DNA of 64,000 bases from Certhia americana (taxonomy: Eukaryota > Chordata > Aves > Passeriformes > Certhiidae). The DNA lies in contig JAGMWU010000037.1 of assembly GCA_018697195.1 (NCBI GenBank), positions 744,001 through 808,000 on the forward strand, given 5' to 3'. Below the pieces are notes generated by a model. The model searched no databases. It worked only from the letters and a program-made list of their open reading frames with translations, and was not told where the DNA came from. Positions 1 to 12,750 of this stretch are shown here, piece after piece (within the stretch, counting starts at the first letter, position 1; each line of letters begins with the position of its first letter). The position numbers and the translations under genes were made by a program.

Positions 1-1284
1 TCTACTTCTAACTGAGAAAGAATTTTTGAAGCCAGCAGCACTAAAATCCATGCAGCTACTGAAAATATTCTCCTCTCTCCAGCTGCAAGGCTTGCTGCCT
101 AATTCCAGAGAATTAATAAATCATGTAAAAGGGACAGTTAAGGAACAACTCGACAGCTTAGGAAGCACTGTCAGCCCCTCTGCCCATGGGTTCCCTATTG
201 ATGTCTACTCCAGTGGTGCAGCTCAGGGCTCTCACCAGATGTGATCAAGCCAGATTTCCCACTCGGGGCAGTGGGGACACAGAGAGTCCATTCATTCCTC
301 TGCACCGTGCATGGGCAGCTCCCACCCCCCCAGGCAGATCCCCAGGCAGCTCAGAGCCCCATCTGGTAGCCATTCAGGTCTTGTGAACCCAAATATTATT
401 TGAAACGACCTCTTTCTTCTTTCACTAGGCCCCATTGTTATGATGAGACATCACAGCTGATGTGAAGCCCAGAACTTATTTCGTGTTACAGCATTAGTAG
501 CAAAAAGTATTATGAACTTTTTCCAGCCTGCTCAGAAGCTCGGAGGATGCTTGAATGTGGAAACTGCCAAATTTCATCAAAAGTTTAGATAAGTAGATAG
601 ATTTAAGTATCTGTAATATAATTTATTTCAAAAACATCTAGGAAAGGAACTAGATAATTATTACCCACTTTGATTTCCATCATTGAACATAGCTGGCACT
701 GAAAGGCATCTAAATTGTGGTTCTAGCCTGGTGTTTGATGGGTTATACCAGAACAGGAACAGAAGAAATATTTTCATCCCTGGGCAGCAGTATCTTCCAC
801 CTCTCATTTTACAAGTTGGCACTGTATTAAAGAGTACAATAAATGGGAGGAACTAAGCAGATTTTCCAGGTAGTTCTTTGACTATCACTGCCTGTAAATT
901 ACAGTACATTATGTAGTATTTAAACTACCTTACGTAATACCAAGTTCCCCCAAATTTTAATCAATTTGTCGATGAGATTGCTGTAGAAATAGATCTGAAA
1001 ACAGGAAGAAGCATGATATAATCAGAAGAGAAATGAGTCATATTTGCTGCCCTGAGGTCTAGGCTGGCCTATTGACACCATACACTCAAAGATGTTAATT
1101 AGCTGGTAAATTGTAAAATGCATCTCTTGATATATGTGGAGTCTTCAGCTGTGCACAAAAAAAAAGGATTACATCAGCCTGATTTGGTTATGAAATCAAA
1201 GGGTAGGATTTTTAAGTAAGAATTTTAACTAAATGTTAACTAGAATGACTTGGATTTAAAAAACAAGACTTTGTAAATACAGAG

Positions 1285-1340
1285 AGTAGGCTTACATGGA
1301 GCCTGAGAAATTATAGTAGTCTTACGTGGAGCCTGAGAAA
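1285..1340 (+). repeat. Tandem duplication, period 30
   Basis: Two copies of a unit containing TTACATGGAGCCTGAGAAA or TTACGTGGAGCCTGAGAAA lie exactly 30 bases apart, with about two differences over 26 bases. Confidence 0.85.
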
Positions 1341-1869
1341 CAAATGCCTTCTTTAAAAAAAATAGTGAAGGGAGGATCAGAAATTAAGGTTTACCAATTC
1401 AGAATTTATCTGCCTTAGATTTTGCATCTAAACACAGGAAAATCTTCATCTCTCCAAGTCCACTACAGGTAATATTAGTCTCCTTACAGACAAGGAAAGC
1501 CTTAGTCTACTTGCATAAATGCCAAGAAAAAAGTCCTAAAATGTGTAACTTGAAATCAGAGCTGTCACCACCAAGTTTCTTCAGGAAAACATCTGACTTT
1601 AATTCATTCCCTGAATACAAGCTCGACAAGTCTGCTTTTTACTGAGGCAGATCTTGAGCTAGAATTATCCTGTTATCAGATGCAGCTCAATGCAATAAAA
1701 AGCCAGTAAAAATGCACAGGGTTTGCATCAAAACTAGTGCAAAAGCTCTTAGGATGGTATTCCAATATAGCCAACTCCCCATCTCAATTTTGATGTCAAA
1801 TTTCCTCAATCCACTCCTATCTCAATCCTAAAGTCTATGTGTTTTCCTATGGTGCCTCAGTATATAAGA

Positions 1870-1946
1870 GAGTCTTGCATATTTAAAGACTTAAAAGCTA
1901 GGATTAAGAACTGGTTGGCTCTTAGACCTTTAAATATACAAGAGTG
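1870..1946. repeat. Imperfect inverted repeat able to form a 30-base-pair hairpin
   Basis: The left arm 1,870-1,899 and right arm 1,917-1,946 pair without gaps at about 24 of 30 positions, including two G-T pairs. The core is a 9-base perfect match next to a 5-base one, with a 17-base loop. The size and shape resemble a microRNA precursor or the end of a small palindromic element. Expression cannot be seen from sequence. Confidence 0.7.
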
Positions 1947-2283
1947 TTTCAGAGCACTCTACTGAACTGCTGAGAAACTTCAAGCACAACTAAACTCTGT
2001 TACACTTCACTACTGCTGGTGCACTTAATCATATGCCACCATAATCCTCAAGTGTGGTGCCGGCATCACTTGCACTCACCTAAACTCAGGGATGGTACCA
2101 AAAGGAAAGATCCTACTCTGCCCCAAGGTGTGCATTTCCACAGCCTCCCTCAGGCTTAATACAGTCATTAGAGCAACCAGGAAACAGGGCAGATGACAAA
2201 ATGGATGTGTCTTCAAACTCTCTCACTAGAAGAGAAGAATCCATCACAAAAAAAGTGAATCCTTTCTGTAGCATATAATTATC

Positions 2284-2605
2284 ATGTGGGCTTTTTAAGA
2301 TACTGGCTGGAAATCTTCCTGGCAAAAAAGGACCTGGAGGTGACAGTGACAGCCCCTGACCATGAGCCAGCTGTGCCCAGGTGGCCAAGAAGGCCAATGG
2401 CAGCCTGGCCTGGATCAGCAATAGTGTGGCCAGCAGGAGCAGGGCAGTGATTGTCCCCCTGTACTTGGTGAGGCCACACCTTGAGTGCTGTGTCCTGTTT
2501 GGGCCCCTCACTAAAGAAAGTCACTGAGGGACTGGAGGGAGCCCAGAGAAGGGCAGTGGAGCTGGGGAAGGGTCTGGAGCACAGCTCTGATAAGGAGGGA
2601 AGTCA
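2284..2605 (+). mobile_element. CR1 LINE fragment, internal piece without its 3' end
   Basis: Reads through the well-known C-terminal end of the CR1 second ORF: phrases equivalent to [53 protein letters not shown] and LEGAQRRAVELGKGLEHSSD are visible across frames. It runs in plus-strand sense and fades at about 2,605, before the usual 3' UTR. Small indels have broken the frame, so it is a dead copy. Confidence 0.85.
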
Positions 2606-4515
2606 CAGACATCCCCTAATTTTGTGTAACAATGAGCAACGGCATGTGAATAGATTCTCATTTTGAGAATGTCGTTGCAACATAAATTTGTTTTAAAAGG
2701 CACCGTAAATAAAAGAATATTATGCAGAGGCCTATAAAAACATAATTCACAGGACAAATGTTTCAATTGAGTTAATGTAAAAAGTAATTTGCAATATTAG
2801 GTAATAAATGAAAATGAACATATGGAGACTTTTGTCTCCAACTACCTCCACCATCAGAATATGAGACACTTCAGTAGAGGCCTATGCAAAAAATAATCTC
2901 TCCTCCAAAAAGCTCAAGATAGTGATAGTGGGAATCCTACAAGTGAACAGTGGGAACAGACTCATCAGTATTTGTGTGGGCATGCACAAAGTCTGTCTGT
3001 GCTAAGTTTGGCTAAAGCCACTGCTATGAGTCATTCACAAATTTAAACAAAAAGTGTTGTGGAAGATTAAACAGAGACTGAATAAGGAGTTCGCAGTCTT
3101 CACTGTGTGTATTTAAGATCCTGGTCATTTTACTACAGATTGACAACATGAACTAAACAAGGGAGCATTTAACAAGTGTTGAAGACAAATGCCTTCAGTG
3201 TTCCAGGTTTTGCCTTATTCTCCCCTCTACTCCTTGCAGCAAACTGAAGGCATCTAAAATAATTAATTTAAAATAAGTGTTTGCCCATCAAAAACTCTTT
3301 TCATATTTCAGTGTGGCTAGCTATGTTGGTGTATTAGAGAACATAATTTAAGATGTGTTGTTTGGAATGCTTATTGACATATATTTTGAAAATGTAGGTC
3401 TCTTGCCATCTTTCTTCCTTACTGAGGAAAGCAGAATGTTGAGAAGGACTGCCTCCAGGTTTGTAGGTGGAAAAACAGTAAAATGGAGCATTTCTGTCAG
3501 CTTTATATAAACCAAAGAGATAGAAACCAATAGCAAGTGACACAATAGCTGTTATTCTGTTACTTTACCAGTAAGTGCTTGCAGTTTCAGAAGGAGGCAG
3601 AAAAAAAAAGGGATTGATTCTTCACCCTTCCTATTCTGGTTTTATAGATCTCTGATGTGCAAGCCTGGTACTCATTTTTCAAAAATGGATGCTTTCTAGG
3701 TATCTAGAATAGATAAAAACTAAATACAGTTTCATGTACTAGAAAAAGGATCTTATCTTTTTTGTCTTATAGGTGACTGTCTAGTTAAGTTTGTAGTTAC
3801 ACTGTGGATGTTTGTCAGCTGCCCCTCTGGAAGTAACAAATGCAGGAGTTCATTCCATTATCTTGTAAATTAAATTACACTCTAGTTAGTTGAGATGTGA
3901 CACCATCCGTGTATTGCAGCACATAATTCAATCTGATTTCATTTTTCTCATCTTTGTGTGCCACTTGTAAAATCCAGATGTATTGCCAAACTCTTCAAAC
4001 ACATTTCCAGCAGCAACATGAGCTGAACAAGAGCCTCTCATTCCTTGACAGACTCCTCAGGCAGCTGCGTGGGTGGCTTTGGAGTTTCTTTGTGGTCTTT
4101 CATGTGGTTGAGTTGCTGATGGGCTGTTTTGTCTGCTTTGCCCTCCTGGGTATCAGTTCCCTTTGATTTTGAGGAATTTACACATCTTTATCCATCTGAG
4201 AATACAGTTCTGTGTACAACTCTTCTAAATTATGCAGAATCTATTTCTTTGTTAGAAAAGTGTATCTTCTATTTCTTTATCCGCTTATAACAACAGGCAT
4301 CCTTAAAAAGCATAACTGATTATAGTTTATGAAGTATCAGCAGAGAAACAGGAAATAGAAATTAAATGTTTTCCTGTGGAGTTAATCGAAATTTCTAAAT
4401 TTCATGACTGCTGTATCCAACCAAATAATATGTTTAAGAGATGTTGTGTAGAAACTGAATGGCACTTTATTGTGATTTTAAACGAACTGTCAAAATTTTA
4501 AGAGTGCTCTTGTTA

Positions 4516-4536
4516 TTTTTTTTTTTTTTTTTTTTT
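4516..4536 (+). repeat. T21 homopolymer
   Basis: Uninterrupted T run on the plus strand in intergenic sequence. No retrogene body is recognised beside it. Confidence 0.95.
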
Positions 4537-7500
4537 ACTGGCTGTGGTTCCTGTCTGTGATCCAAAGAGTTTAGGGGCACTGTTCCTCTCTACCTGGCTG
4601 CAAAATAATACCACATATAATCACATTCCCTCTTACATTTGCTATTTCCCTACACATAAGAGATAACACAAAGTTAAGCCACGTGGTTAATATGCCAATG
4701 AAGATTTTTTAAAATAGTTAAGATTAGTCCTGGTCTCCTGAAAATCTTTGCTTTGAACTGCTGAAGTGTGACAAACTGTTAGATGTAAAATCTTGGAGTG
4801 TTTGTCACCACCTGATAGCCTGTTACCACTTGTTACTGAGCTGGGCGCTGGGTTTTTCCCTGAGGGTGCCTGTTTGTCAGGGAAGTTTTATCACAGCAGG
4901 GTTCCCCACACAACAATGTTTACTGTGTAGCAGGAACAAATAAGTGCTCCTGCCTCTGCAGATAAATATGGAGAATGTGAACAGCGATGACAGAAGGTGA
5001 ATGTATTTATGATAGCTCAGCTAATTAGTGTGATTAAATTAGAAACAGATGGGATAAACTGCAGCATACAGTCTAGTATTTTTTCTTGACTCTGGCTTAT
5101 TTTAGTTCACATGATGTTCTGAGTGAAATGGAAGAAGCCTCTAGACGGAACAAAGCACACTGTTGTAGTAAGTAGGATGACATAGTAAATCCTTTTACCA
5201 TTAACTTCTAGGCTATATTTTTCTAAGTCTTTATGATCTAGGGATACAGGAAACTCTCTGACAATAGAAATGGTAGCAGTGAGCATGAGAATATGTTTAT
5301 TTCTCCCTGATAGACTTGCTATTTTCCATCAGCAAAACTTTTTTGGAACCCTGTTAAAATTATGATCCCATAAAGTGGTTTATATTCCAAGCATAAATTT
5401 TCAATATATTGTCTTTTTAAGAAGAAAAACTCACAATAAAATAAAAAGCCCTACAGAACTGATACTGTAGATGACCACATAACACATCTCTGACATAATA
5501 ATGACAGAGATGGTTCTGTGCATCCATTAACTGCATAAACTGGAATATATTGAAAGGGTTGAAGCTAAAGAGGTGGGTTGCAGATCTGCTTTATGTGCCA
5601 GGGAAGTCAAGGCTTATCCCTCTCCATTTCACACCATGGAAAAGTTTGTCTGGTTAACGTGAGTACGATGAGAGCTACCTAGAGATAAGTCTGGGGCAGT
5701 GCCAATCCACATCCACGGGAAGCAGGCAAAGCTAACGTGAGAATTGTGCCTGTTTCTGTCACAGATGATACAGAGCTGCCAATTTTGTTCTCCATGGGAG
5801 TAGTTTGACCTTTTGACCAACTCTATCAACCAAATCCATGATAAAACACTGTTGAGCTGAGTGTGGTTATTATAATTTGCTGCTTGGTAGGCATGGTCTC
5901 TTTTCCTTTCATGATGCAGTGAAGAAAGCAGAGAGGAAAAATGGGATCCAGAACTCATTTCTCTGTGTGAAAGTGCCTCTCAGTGCTTCATCTGATAAAT
6001 AAATCAGTTTGTACTCTGTCCATCCACCTCGTAGAAGGGAAGTGCCTTGAGCCACTCTCTGGGCCTAAAAGAGGTGAGGCATGGATGAGAATAACAGACT
6101 CATCAGGTGCTACATCAAAAAATGGAAAGGAATTAGTAGAAATTTTATACTACAGTGGTTCTGTCTGTATTGATGATATTTTCACCATATACCAAACAGA
6201 CTGTTATGAGAACACTGCTTTTCAGTAATGGTGCAAGGCAACTGGATTTGGATCTCTCAAATTATGGCTACATGAGGTATTCGAACACACCATCTGAGTC
6301 TGCATTTTTCAATCTGCTGTGGTGGTTTTTTCAGGCAGATGTTGTAAATTAGCTATAAAAATATTAAAGGCAGGCGAAAAAAATCCCTTCTAGTAGTTTT
6401 GAGTGTGATGTGGAACCCACACAGACACTGAAACTGATATGACTCAGCAAAGATCCTGAAGTAACTTGAAATGATTTTCTGCTGCCATTTGCCCACTTCT
6501 TGGCTTGCAGCCTCAGCCACACATCTTATTAGCTTCCCAGAAATCTGTGAAGTGTAGAGCTCTGATGCTTTCCCTCAGCCACAATGAGACGTGAGTGCTT
6601 TAACCATTAGTCTCCTTTAGCACACCAAATAAATGTGGTCTTGTGAATTTGAATTAGGAGACTTGTCAATATAGAGTTGCAGTACCTTGGCAGTTGTACT
6701 TTAGAAGTAAAATTCCTATGATGCTCATAAAGGAACTTCAAGGAAGCTAAAATTTTGCTCTGTCTTTTAAATAAACTTGTCCATATCACTGGTAAGTTAT
6801 CAAGTGTTGCTTATTGAACACATAAAATACTGTCTCCAGTTATGGTAGAACATGCACACTATTTTAATCAATATTGAAAGTCGTTATCAAGAGGATTTTG
6901 ACTGTATCTGCTGACAGATAAATGTGCATGAATAATGTACACAGATATGCTTTTACTGCTCTGCCAACTTTCTCTTCTGTAAGCAGAGATGCAGCTAATA
7001 CCAAGTAGCTGTACAGAAAACAAGTTTTTTCCCCTACTGTCCTGATTTGTTTGTATATAAAAATCTAATAAGCACAGTCCAAATCACGGTCTTCTATTCA
7101 GCAACTACATCAGTGGGGACATATTGCCAAGGAACTGAATTTGAGCTCTGTGATAAAATAACACAAATTTGTTACCAGCCTGATACCTGAAGGCACATAA
7201 AGTGTGTGATAGCTGGTGATAATCTGCTATGAAAAATCAAAGTCCCTTCCCCTCTGTCCTCACAGTGAATTGCAAACAGGCTTTCTTGATGCTGTCCTTA
7301 TAGCAGAAAAGCTGCAAGTATTTAAAAAAAATACTTATTCTTGAGGGAAAGTAGATTCTGAAAAAGAGGGAGTCCTTGAGCATGAAGCTACTATTTGGAA
7401 GCACTTTGCCTCACCGTCTATGTGTGTCTGTGTGCAGTGTTAGGAGAGGCGGGCTGCTGGGTGTCAGCACTTTACCTCATCAGGGACCCAATCTCAGGGG

Positions 7501-8117
7501 CTATTTATTGGCCTTACTTTCAGAGCAGTGATCAGGACACGAGTCTCAGCACTTTTTATAGTTTTGGGTGGAAGGACAGAGCTGCTGCTGTGAGGGAAGC
7601 CCAGTAAGTATCTCTGAAACAATCTCTTATCTCTATAGAATGTCTCTTGAAGCTTAAGTTTTAAGGAAGTTGAGCCATTTACCCCTGTGCACAAGATAAT
7701 TTTTTTTTTCTTGCATCAGGGGACAGACTGTGTTAGAAGAGAGGTGTAGCTGGAGTCAAGGCAAGTGCTAAGTGCTCTCATCTTTATTATTGAGGCCTAC
7801 TGGTTAGGAGAAAGGAGGTCATGGTAGTGCTGCTTACTAAATATACCCCCCTCAAGTATATCAGTCTAATTTTTTCTTCAAAATTTGCTTTTTGATTTTT
7901 TATTTATGACAGACCTTCCAGGTGCCCTTAACAAAACAGACAATTTCCTTGCTTTCCCTTCTTGTGTGATAATTGCTGAGACTTGAACATGGCTAGAGAT
8001 GGAAGTTTATTCATGTGCTTGGAGCAGATTATCCTTTGAGAAAATGACTATATTTGAGCTAACTGTTGCTTGTAACACACCTGGGAAACTAAATATTACC
8101 AGTGTGGGTTACTTCAT

Positions 8118-8364
8118 TCAGGATGAGAGGACATAGTCTCAAGTTGCACCAGGGGAGATTCAGGTTGGACATCAGGAGGAATTTCTTCACAGAAAGGGTG
8201 ATTAAACATTAGAATAAACTGCCCAGGGACATGGTGCATTCGCCATCCCTGGAGCTATCTAAGAAAAGTGACACAGTCTGGTTGACATGGTGGTGTTCAA
8301 AGGTTGGACTCAATGATCTCAGAAGTCTTTTCTAGCCTAATGGATTCTGAAATTCTCTGATTCC
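8118..8364 (+). mobile_element. CR1 LINE 3' fragment (plus sense)
   Basis: Contains the typical 3' section: a GGATGAGAGGACATAGTCTC-like start, GGTTGGACATCAGGAGGAAT, a TTTCTTCACAGAAAGG segment, CTGCCCAGGG, CCATCCCTGGAG and GGTTGGACTCAATGATCTCA, ending in a degenerate ATTCTCTG-type octamer. The 5' end is truncated, as usual for CR1. Confidence 0.92.
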
Positions 8365-9875
8365 TTATTGTAGGCTGCTACTCTGAAGAAAGACTATGAA
8401 AATACATCTTGAAGGAATTCTGTGATAAAAGGAACTACCTTGCAAGTCAGTCTTGGCTAACAGGAGAAAATCAAGAGCTTTAGTGAGTGAGACAAATAAC
8501 TGGAATTCACAACAGAAGGAGCACTAGGGTTAAGCCAGAATTTGCTGTATATACAAGTGTACATAAGATTGTATATACAATCTCAGGAAAGATGCATCCA
8601 TACACTTCCTTTCTTTTAACTGATGTCAAACAGTCTGTTGTGTACTAAAGGATGTCTACTTAGCCATGAAGGCCTAGCTCAGCCTTTACAACACTTAGAA
8701 AGTAGGTGGCTATCCCATCAGGATGCCTATGTTAGGTACCCAGATTTTGGGTGGTGTCACTAGAGAACCAGAGCTCTGAGCAGGTCACTTTGATGACAGT
8801 GTGAGTGGAACCTATAAGTGATGGGGAGTATTTGCTCAACCCTCTGCTTAACACCACTGCTGCTGTGTCAAGTCTTAGAGAGACCACAAACCCCACATAT
8901 TTTGGCTATCAGAACCACCTTTTCCATACAACTACACTTTTTCTCTCTCTTTTTTTGTTTTTTATACTTGTCTATATCAATTAGAAACTGAATTTTCCAC
9001 GGAGCTTCTCTGTCTTGCAAACGTGTTTATTGCACCTGCAACAAATGTTTAGGTGTATGTTATCTGTGGTTGTAAAATTTCCTTTGTCTAGTTACTACAA
9101 TATCTTGGGGTCTTTTTCTGTCTGAATAGAGTAATATATCATTCTTCAGCTTATCTGCTCTCTATATGCCACGTATATATGTTCTCAGTTTTCTTCAAAG
9201 GGACTGCCTTTTCCAGTGCTCTGCATGTCAAGGGATGCAGGGATAAGTAGAGGTTGATAGATGCAGTAATATTTCTTTCTAGCTCCTCTTTCAGTGACTT
9301 CCAGATCTACCCAGATAATCAATGGATAACAAATCTTGTAAAAATACTAACACTGGTAATATAATTTTAGAGATTTAGAGCAAATGCTCAGCCTAAGGTG
9401 GCTTGAGGCAGCAGTACACAGTTCCTTAGGTATGCTTCCCAGTTATCAGTATCCTTTCTTAATGTTAATTTTTACATAATTGCTTAAGAATAACAATATA
9501 CTTGCCATAAAATAAAGATCTGAAGTGTTTATTACAAAAAGAACTACACTGAGGAGAGAGCTACACTGACAAGTCTGGAAACAACCAAAAATACAGACTT
9601 CTGTTTCATGTGGTAGTTATTTTCTTTAGACCAGAATAGCTGAGAATTTTCTTAAAGCAGTATCTAAGTCTTATATAGAAGTACCACAAAGTGTCTGCAA
9701 GAATGATTTTAGTATAACAGATTATTAGCAATTACTATTCCTGTGGCTGCATGAAACTGGAAACAAAAGTCTAGTGGCTTTTTGAGTTGTTTGGAAACGG
9801 CAGTGCCAAGGTCTCCTCTTACCCTGCAAACAAGCTGTTTCAAAGAATGTTTATCAGTATGAAAAAAGCTATTTA

Positions 9876-9990
9876 TGTCTATATATACAAATACATATAC
9901 ATGTACACATATATACATATATATATACATATATATATACATATATATATATGTATGTATGTTTGTATATATATGCATATATGTATATGA
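9876..9990. repeat. TA/CATA-rich microsatellite
   Basis: About 115 bases of TATA, CATA and TGTA units, largely self-complementary (CATATATATATG-like). The frames of 60-124 residues rich in Y and I seen here on both strands come from this repeat and are not genes. Confidence 0.95.
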
Positions 9991-10447
9991 GTTCTGCATG
10001 ACATCCCTAAATGACTTGATGCTCTTTCTGTCTCTAGATGTGTGTTTCTCTGTGATACCACTGCTCACTTTCAGTAATTCCACAAATAAGGTTTGGATTA
10101 TTCTGTACTTTATTCAGCTCAGGTAAGCTGTAGACAGGATTTGCATCTGTGAAGATTGTAGGGTTTATTTCTCTCCCTTTTAAAGAAATGCCCTCATTAT
10201 CAATGATGCCAATTCAGAAAACAATATAAATCTGAGTTTAAACTTAAGCATTTTAAATCTAATGTCATTAGCTCCAGTAGATCTCAGACAGGTTTTTAAA
10301 ATTATTTTCCCAATAGGAGACAGCATTCTCAGCTACATTAGGATTAATATGCTTTTCACTCTGAGCCTTTCTAAGCAGTTAATCCTGTGCAAAATCCACT
10401 TTTGCACTCCTGATAGCTCTATTTTTTCCCCTTTTTTTCTTTCTTTC

Positions 10448-10469
10448 TTTTTTTTTTTTTTTTTTTTTT
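10448..10469 (+). repeat. T22 homopolymer
   Basis: Uninterrupted T run preceded by a TTTC-rich lead-in. It explains the phenylalanine-rich end of a local open frame. Confidence 0.95.
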
Positions 10470-12260
10470 CTGGGTTGTAAGAGATTTTTGAGCTTATTTT
10501 TAATTCATGTGTGCATCTAAAAATATTGGAATGTCTGGCTGGCTATCACAGGTTTAACTTTACTGCTGAGGTTTGGTTATGTGCCACAGGTAATGGAAAC
10601 AATATAACCATTCTAGTATTTTAAAGTTTAAGCTTAGCATTGTTGAAAATATTCTTAGATACTGAGGAGTTTATTCCTAGTTGTGCCATTGGCATCTGCT
10701 ACTATGTTTTCTCTTTATTTCATCTTTTAAAACCAGTGAATACAAATATTTTTTAAAGAGATGAAACTTGTTTGATAGTCACAAAAATTCTGGTACAAAT
10801 ACCTCTGTGGCCTCTGAGAAGAATATATAGAGAGAACAACACAGGCACATAGAGTCTTTTTTTTTTTGTTATTTTGGTATTTTTCTGTTTGTTTTTATCT
10901 CTTCAACCCTTAACTTAATCATTTGGCTTTTAAAACTCATTGTACATATGGTGTTAGAACTTGAATAAACCCTGTAGGTTAAATTCCAATATGATCACTT
11001 TACTGAAACACTACAAAATGTTAGGTCCCAACTAAAACTGATAGCTGTAGTGGGGATAAGCTCTTTACCAAGATTGATATTTTAATCAATATTGATTGGA
11101 TTCAAGGCCAACACATAACAGTGACTTTGCAAAGTTCTCCAGATATTTCTGTACACGGACCTTGTACAGGCACAGATGGTTCCTCTTAAACTGTTGATAA
11201 CAGTCTAGATCAGCCTCCCTATTTGTAGATTTGCACAAAAAACTATTTGCACAAAACCTTCCTTATGGCAGTGCAGCTATCTGCCCAGCAAACTTTCATT
11301 TGCTGGTTTTAATTCCTTATCTGTCTATGACCGTCTGGAAGCCACTCAGAGACCTCTTGAATTCCACGAGTTCCTGCATTTTTGTGGCTCAGCAGCTGAA
11401 AGTTGTTCAAGGTTCTAGGCCTATTCAGGGACCTGCTGTAAAAACTGTCAGAATGATAAAATTACCTTGAAAGTCTGTACACTCATACATGCACAGACAC
11501 AATCACTTTTATTTTCAGTATAAGATGTTAACTGAAGTTTATCAAAGTTCTGTTAATTCTTTAGCTGATTAAAACATGGAGAGGAAAATCTATGAATGTT
11601 TTCCAGCTTACATTCTCTTGGTTTTAACCTTCAATTAAAATTAATAGGTTTTAAGAAGGGCTTTTATGCTTTCAAATAAGTTGAAATAAAATTCTGCTAA
11701 CATAACATAAATGAAAATACTTCATACTGCTGTAGCTTGTGTTAGGATTTGAGAGGCTGAAACCATGATTTTCCCACAGGTTTTGAAGTGACCCAGACAG
11801 CAATAAAACTGCCTATGGCTCTGAAAGTCATGCTTCATGCTTGCCTGCCTGGTGTTGTTGGCCAGAATAGCTCTTCAGAATAATTGTGCATGTGTGTACT
11901 GTCATCCAAAATAAATCAATGATTTTGTGGAATAAAAATGTCACAGTAGGGAGTTATTCCAGGCTGACACCACCATTCCAGAATAGCTGCACTATTCGCT
12001 TTTCCTGTTCAGTCCTGCAGTGTTGTCCATGTTTTGCCCATGTTTTATTGCCTTGCCTGATTAAAAGCTTCTACTTGCTTGCATAAAGTAGATTTTAAAA
12101 GGAAGAAAGATATTAATGGAAACCCCCAATCTCTTTATGCTAGCAACAAATATTAGCTCAAAGCCTAGATCATTTAAAACAGTGACATTCTGGAAAGGTG
12201 CTTCTCTCCTCACCTCCACCATCACATTCTGTGACACTATTTTTATCAAGCATATATCAA

Positions 12261-12750
12261 TTATGTGTAGAATTATTTGGGTGGAAGGGACCTTAAAGAT
12301 TTTCTAGTTCCACCCACCTCTGTCATGGGCAGGGAGGCCACCCATTAGATTAGGTTTCTCAGGTCTCCCATCCAACACATGAACACTTCCAGGGGTGTGG
12401 CATCCACAATTCTCTGGGCAACCTGTTCCAGTTGTTCTCTGAGTAAAGAATTTCCTCCTATATCCAATCTAAATCTCTGCTCCTTTAGTGTAAAACCATT
12501 CCCCCATCCTATCACTATCATATAAAAAGTTGCTCTCCCTCTGTTTTATAGGCCCCCTTTTAGACACTGGAAAGCTGCAATGAGGTCACCCTGGAGCCTT
12601 CTCCAGGCTGAACAACCCCAGCTCTCTCAGCCTGTCTTCACAGGAGAGGTGCTTCAGCCCTTTGATCATCTTCATCACCTTCCTCTGGACTCACTCCAAG
12701 AGGTACATTTCCTTCTGATGTTGGGGGACCCAGAGCTGGCCACAGCTTAT
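12261..12750 (-). mobile_element. CR1 LINE 3' fragment (minus sense), about 490 bases
   Basis: In plus-strand order it begins at the CR1 3' end (GGTGGAAGGGACCTTAAAGA) and proceeds through CTCTGGGCAACCTGTTCCAG, AAGAATTTCCTCCT, CTGGAGCCTTCTCCAGGCTG, CAACCCCAGCTCTCTCAGCC and TCCTCTGGACTCACTCCAAG to a GGGGGACCCAGAGCTGG segment. It is the longest CR1 copy in the window and is 5'-truncated near 12,750. Confidence 0.95.

Larger units (their letters stand above)
1..12260. other. Intergenic sequence, left part
   Basis: AT-rich DNA without a recognisable gene. It holds the 1.3 kb tandem duplication, the 1.9 kb hairpin, two CR1 fragments, T21 and T22 tracts and the TA microsatellite. Outside these nothing distinctive is seen, and the open frames are short and unrelated to known proteins. 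Confidence 0.7.

Noticed and set aside
2113..2524. Minus-strand frames of 80 and 132 codons
   Set aside because: They are antisense shadows of a plus-sense CR1 fragment.
9709..10126. Frames rich in Y, I and H over the TA microsatellite
   Set aside because: They are direct translations of the simple repeat.
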